Positions 61,298 to 64,000 of a stretch of DNA of 64,000 bases are shown one piece after another. How positions within the stretch are numbered: the first letter of the stretch is position 1; each line of letters opens with the position of its first letter. This DNA is from Chitinophagaceae bacterium. GTDB lineage: Bacteria; Bacteroidota; Bacteroidia; Chitinophagales; Chitinophagaceae. The notes under the pieces were generated by a model, which saw nothing but the letters and a program-made list of their open reading frames with translations, had not been told where the DNA came from and made no database searches. The translations under genes were made by a program, and so were the position numbers. Where the stretch lies: the NCBI GenBank assembly GCA_019638615.1, contig JAHBTL010000018.1, positions 61,345 to 125,344 of the forward strand, read 5' to 3'.

Positions 61298-62803
61298 TTA
61301 CTCTGTAACAGAAATAATATGATTCAGATTATTGAAGCCGGTAGCCTGCTCCCATGTATTTTCATTGGCAAGCCGTATGCTGTACTCCGACCGTCCATAC
61401 AATGATGCATATTTGTCGGGCAGGCTCAGGAGCAGCTCATACTTACCCGGCTGAACCTCTTTGGGCAGAACAAAGGCCTCATTTACTGTAATGTTACCCG
61501 GGTACCAAAATTGCGCATTGGCCGTACTCCGTAGTACGTATACTTTTTTTGAATTTGAGTGTCGTAAAATCAGCTCAACCGGGCGCGCATTAAACGGGGC
61601 GGCATACCCTTTGTTCACTAATTTCAGCACACAATTAAGGGATGCATTTTTTTGAAGGACGGCAGGCAACACAGCTTCCTGCAAAACAAACCGGTAGCCA
61701 AGATTCTTTTTAATATTTTCCATGCAACCCAGCGAATCCCAATCGTTGTTTACAAGATTGTTGTAGGCTGTATTTAAATAACTGTAATGCATAGCAGCCA
61801 TTTCCTGTTCTGCATGGCCGGCGGGCGCGCAATCGTTTTGCGGACTGAATGCGTCATCGCAGGTCTCTCCTCCTACTGCTACATACCGGCTGTCGGTCTC
61901 AAAGTAAGTCCTCATTCTTTTATTGGCCTCTTTCTTAGGAGACGAGGAACTGCCATAATCATAAAAAGTTCCATAATCGTCTGCGCTTGCCAAAAAACAA
62001 TCATTATGAAAGCCTACTCTTGATTTGTAAGACCGTGTCAGCGCATCTTTTGCAGTAATGGCCGGAATGCGGGTTCCGGCACCGGGGCCATATATGAATT
62101 TTTGCTTCATCTGCGGCGTACGTACCTGTACCATCCTGTCTTCCGGCAATGCATCCAGCAAAGCCTTTAATACTTCGTTCCTGTCTGTCCAATTACTGTC
62201 GAGTATTTTGCCCGCTCCGTTTTCAGATGCATCTCCAAAATAATCGGTATAATAATTCTCACCCCAGATGCCAATAAAGCCCTGCTGCACCACCGCTATT
62301 ACATCCGCATTTTTACGAAGCAGCGGCTGAAGCTGGCTGATATGCTCCAGCACAATATTTTTGGGGGCATCCCCATAGGGCGGGCAAATATGTTCTTTGT
62401 CCGCGCAATCGCCGCCATGCGGTTTATTGGTATAAGAAAACCGAAGGATCATCTTGATACCGGTCCTTCGTACAACCGCCATATCATTGTCTATTTGGGT
62501 TAAAAAAGCAGCGCTTATCGGCTTATTCACAAACTCTGCCAGCAGGTAATTCCTGAACAACAGGGTGGAATAAATAGCATAGGTGGCTTTACCGTGTTTT
62601 TGCAGATTTGTCCTGTTAAGCTGCAATATATTTCCGTTTAATACTCCCGCTTTACCGCCCTGCGTTTCAGAAGGAATATAAAATCCACGCTCCGGATTGG
62701 GGAAGTCGGCATTGCTTTCTGTATAGGTAAGAAGCACCTGGGATTGTGCAACGTGGAAAAATATAAAAAAGCTTATTACAACCAATACTATCGTTCGCAT
62801 CAT
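61298..62803 (-). CDS. Exported DUF4874/DUF4832 protein
   Basis: A 501-residue secreted protein with a signal peptide (MMRTIVLVVISFFIFFHVAQSQ); the frame runs 29 codons further but the signal fixes the start at 62803 or 62800. The N-terminal half is the DUF4874 barrel (ADFPNPERGFYIPSE, IKMILRFSYTNKP, AVVQQGFIGIWGE), with a Trp-Gly-Glu at a likely barrel active site. The C-terminal half is DUF4832, with a beta-sandwich end (GKYELLLSLPDKYASLYGRSEYSIRLANE). Members look like glycan-active proteins, but no activity is established to my knowledge. Confidence 0.85.
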   Translation of the reverse strand: MMRTIVLVVISFFIFFHVAQSQVLLTYTESNADFPNPERGFYIPSETQGGKAGVLNGNILQLNRTNLQKHGKATYAIYSTLLFRNYLLAEFVNKPISAAFLTQIDNDMAVVRRTGIKMILRFSYTNKPHGGDCADKEHICPPYGDAPKNIVLEHISQLQPLLRKNADVIAVVQQGFIGIWGENYYTDYFGDASENGAGKILDSNWTDRNEVLKALLDALPEDRMVQVRTPQMKQKFIYGPGAGTRIPAITAKDALTRSYKSRVGFHNDCFLASADDYGTFYDYGSSSSPKKEANKRMRTYFETDSRYVAVGGETCDDAFSPQNDCAPAGHAEQEMAAMHYSYLNTAYNNLVNNDWDSLGCMENIKKNLGYRFVLQEAVLPAVLQKNASLNCVLKLVNKGYAAPFNARPVELILRHSNSKKVYVLRSTANAQFWYPGNITVNEAFVLPKEVQPGKYELLLSLPDKYASLYGRSEYSIRLANENTWEQATGFNNLNHIISVTE

Positions 62804-63011
62804 CAAATGTAAGATTTGATTTCCCGTTATGAAAGATCCCGCCAATATTTTCAAATTGTGCCCCGGCAGGTAGAAAGCCATACAGCACAAAACTGAAAAT
62901 TCAGGACCCGGAATAAATATATTTTTAAAATCTCCCCGGGTTTGTTTAACTTTCCTGTTATTCCGCTACCCTGTTTGTCGCTATCCGAATTATTAACACC
63001 AAACGCTTTCC

Positions 63012-63935
63012 ATGAACACCAAATCTTGCACGTTGCTACTGTATTGCTGCGTTGTCAGCCAGCTTTCATTTTGCCAGCACTATTTTTACAATAACCAGTA
63101 TTACGACAGGGATATTTTATTTGAGATCAACGCTTCCGCAGGCCCAATAAACTGCCTTACAGATATTGGTGGAAAGAGTGGCAAAGGCAAAGGCTTTCTT
63201 AAAGACCTTAACATCGGTAACACCCGATTTTCCGCAGGTATAAGCATTGGTTTTATATACCGGTATGCAATGGGGTTAAGACTGGAAGGAAATATGGGCG
63301 TTATACAAGCGTATGACAGCATTTTAAAGGCGGATCCGTCAGAAGGAAGATACCGGTATCAACGCAACCTCAGCTTCAGAAGCCCTGTATCGGAATTGCT
63401 GTTGCTGGGTGAGCTGTATCCGGTAAGATTGCTGTTCCCGGCAGAAGAAGAGACGAAAGCTCCTGCTTTTTCACCTTATATTACAGGCGGTATCGGTGTT
63501 TTCCGGTTTCGCCCCCAGGCTAATCTCAATGGTATTTGGATAGACCTTGCTCCCCTGCATACCGAAGGCCAGGGATTTACAGAATACCCCGAAAGAAAAT
63601 CTTATTCACTTACACAGATTAACTTTCCTGTAGGCATAGGTTGCAAATATGAAGTATCTGCCTTATTTAATATGAGGATCGAAATTTTGCATCGTATCAC
63701 CCGGACCGATTACCTGGACGATGTGAGCACCCGGTATATTGATCCTTCCTTATTTGATCAATATCTTCCCCTTGAAAAAGCTTCAATGGCTCACAAGCTC
63801 CATGACAGGCAAAGAGAATTGAACCCACAACATGTTACAATACCCGGATCCATAAGAGGGAACGACCATAAAAACGATTCCTACTTTACCATCCAGCTAA
63901 AGCTGGGCTTTATTATGGGCAGGGAAAGAAGATAG
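63012..63935 (+). CDS. PorG-like (DUF6089-type) outer-membrane beta-barrel protein
   Basis: A 307-residue protein with an N-terminal export signal (KSCTLLLYCCVVSQLSFCQ) and repeated amphipathic strands: ILFEINASAGPINCLTDIGG, RFSAGISIGFIYRYAMGLRLEG, FSPYITGGIGVFRF, FPVGIGCKYEVSALFNMRIEI and a last strand TIQLKLGFIM. TDYLDDVSTRYIDP resembles the periplasmic turn of PorG/DUF6089 barrels linked to type IX secretion. Involvement in T9SS assembly is therefore possible but unproven. The last 65 bp of the window hold nothing recognisable. Confidence 0.72.
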   Translation: MNTKSCTLLLYCCVVSQLSFCQHYFYNNQYYDRDILFEINASAGPINCLTDIGGKSGKGKGFLKDLNIGNTRFSAGISIGFIYRYAMGLRLEGNMGVIQAYDSILKADPSEGRYRYQRNLSFRSPVSELLLLGELYPVRLLFPAEEETKAPAFSPYITGGIGVFRFRPQANLNGIWIDLAPLHTEGQGFTEYPERKSYSLTQINFPVGIGCKYEVSALFNMRIEILHRITRTDYLDDVSTRYIDPSLFDQYLPLEKASMAHKLHDRQRELNPQHVTIPGSIRGNDHKNDSYFTIQLKLGFIMGRERR

Positions 63936-64000
63936 CAGAAAAACCATGGGAAGATCTCAAATTTCAAATATAGTATGGTCCGGTAAAATATAAAGGGAGC

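Overview
The window looks like chromosome from a Bacteroidota bacterium, most likely Chitinophagaceae. Supporting signs are the rpsF-rpsR-rplI operon, a type IX secretion (T9SS) C-terminal sorting domain, ELWxxDGT repeats, DUF4403, DUF5606, DUF3347 and FISUMP families, Bacteroidota-style promoters (TAnnTTTG), few Shine-Dalgarno sequences, and several intergenic palindrome families. I saw no rRNA, tRNA, CRISPR array, prophage or intact transposase.

Layout. 3-2923: end of a polyprenyl diphosphate synthase gene, recJ and a methyltransferase. 2974-10260: htpG, the ribosomal protein operon, an RRM RNA-binding protein with a structured leader, a universal stress protein, a phosphodiesterase and dnaK. 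10376-17049: DUF4403 lipoprotein, a membrane protein/histidine kinase/response regulator operon with an upstream gene and tandem palindromes, GtrA, YceI and an SSB. 17121-26632: a parvulin-type foldase and a TlpA-like thioredoxin, then glycan-related genes (putative glycoside hydrolase, Gfo/Idh/MocA oxidoreductase, HpcH/HpaI aldolase, sialidase-like protein). 26650-28571: cbpA-cbpM co-chaperones and a repeat-rich gap. 28581-34809: a copper island (HMA-AraC regulator, copper ATPase, small copper chaperone, DUF3347 protein, multicopper oxidase fused to a barrel-like domain). 34880-49418: beta-lactamase-fold hydrolase, amidohydrolase, DUF5606, M3 peptidase, a TPR-GAF histidine kinase with its regulator, a T9SS cargo protein, a broken FISUMP gene, DUF1080, Hsp20, an aminoacyl-transferase-like protein and a deoxyhypusine synthase-like enzyme. 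50028-60212: two giant proteins (1857 and 1478 aa) of no family I recognise. 60415-63935: purU, a DUF4874/DUF4832 protein and a PorG-like barrel.

Main discoveries. (i) htpG, dnaK and hsp20 share an identically spaced upstream signature, TGYCA-N21-TGGCAT-N5-TTG, 44-48 bp before each start codon: a candidate heat-shock element. (ii) Two transcription units of the copper island share GAATTRTATAACAC-N16-CCTGAACTTTG. (iii) Two copies of a small non-autonomous mobile element carry 17-bp terminal repeats and perfect 10-bp target duplications. (iv) Three tandem palindromes precede a signalling cluster. (v) The giant-protein pair is the best candidate for an undescribed system. All family names come from reading the sequence and memory; no search was run.
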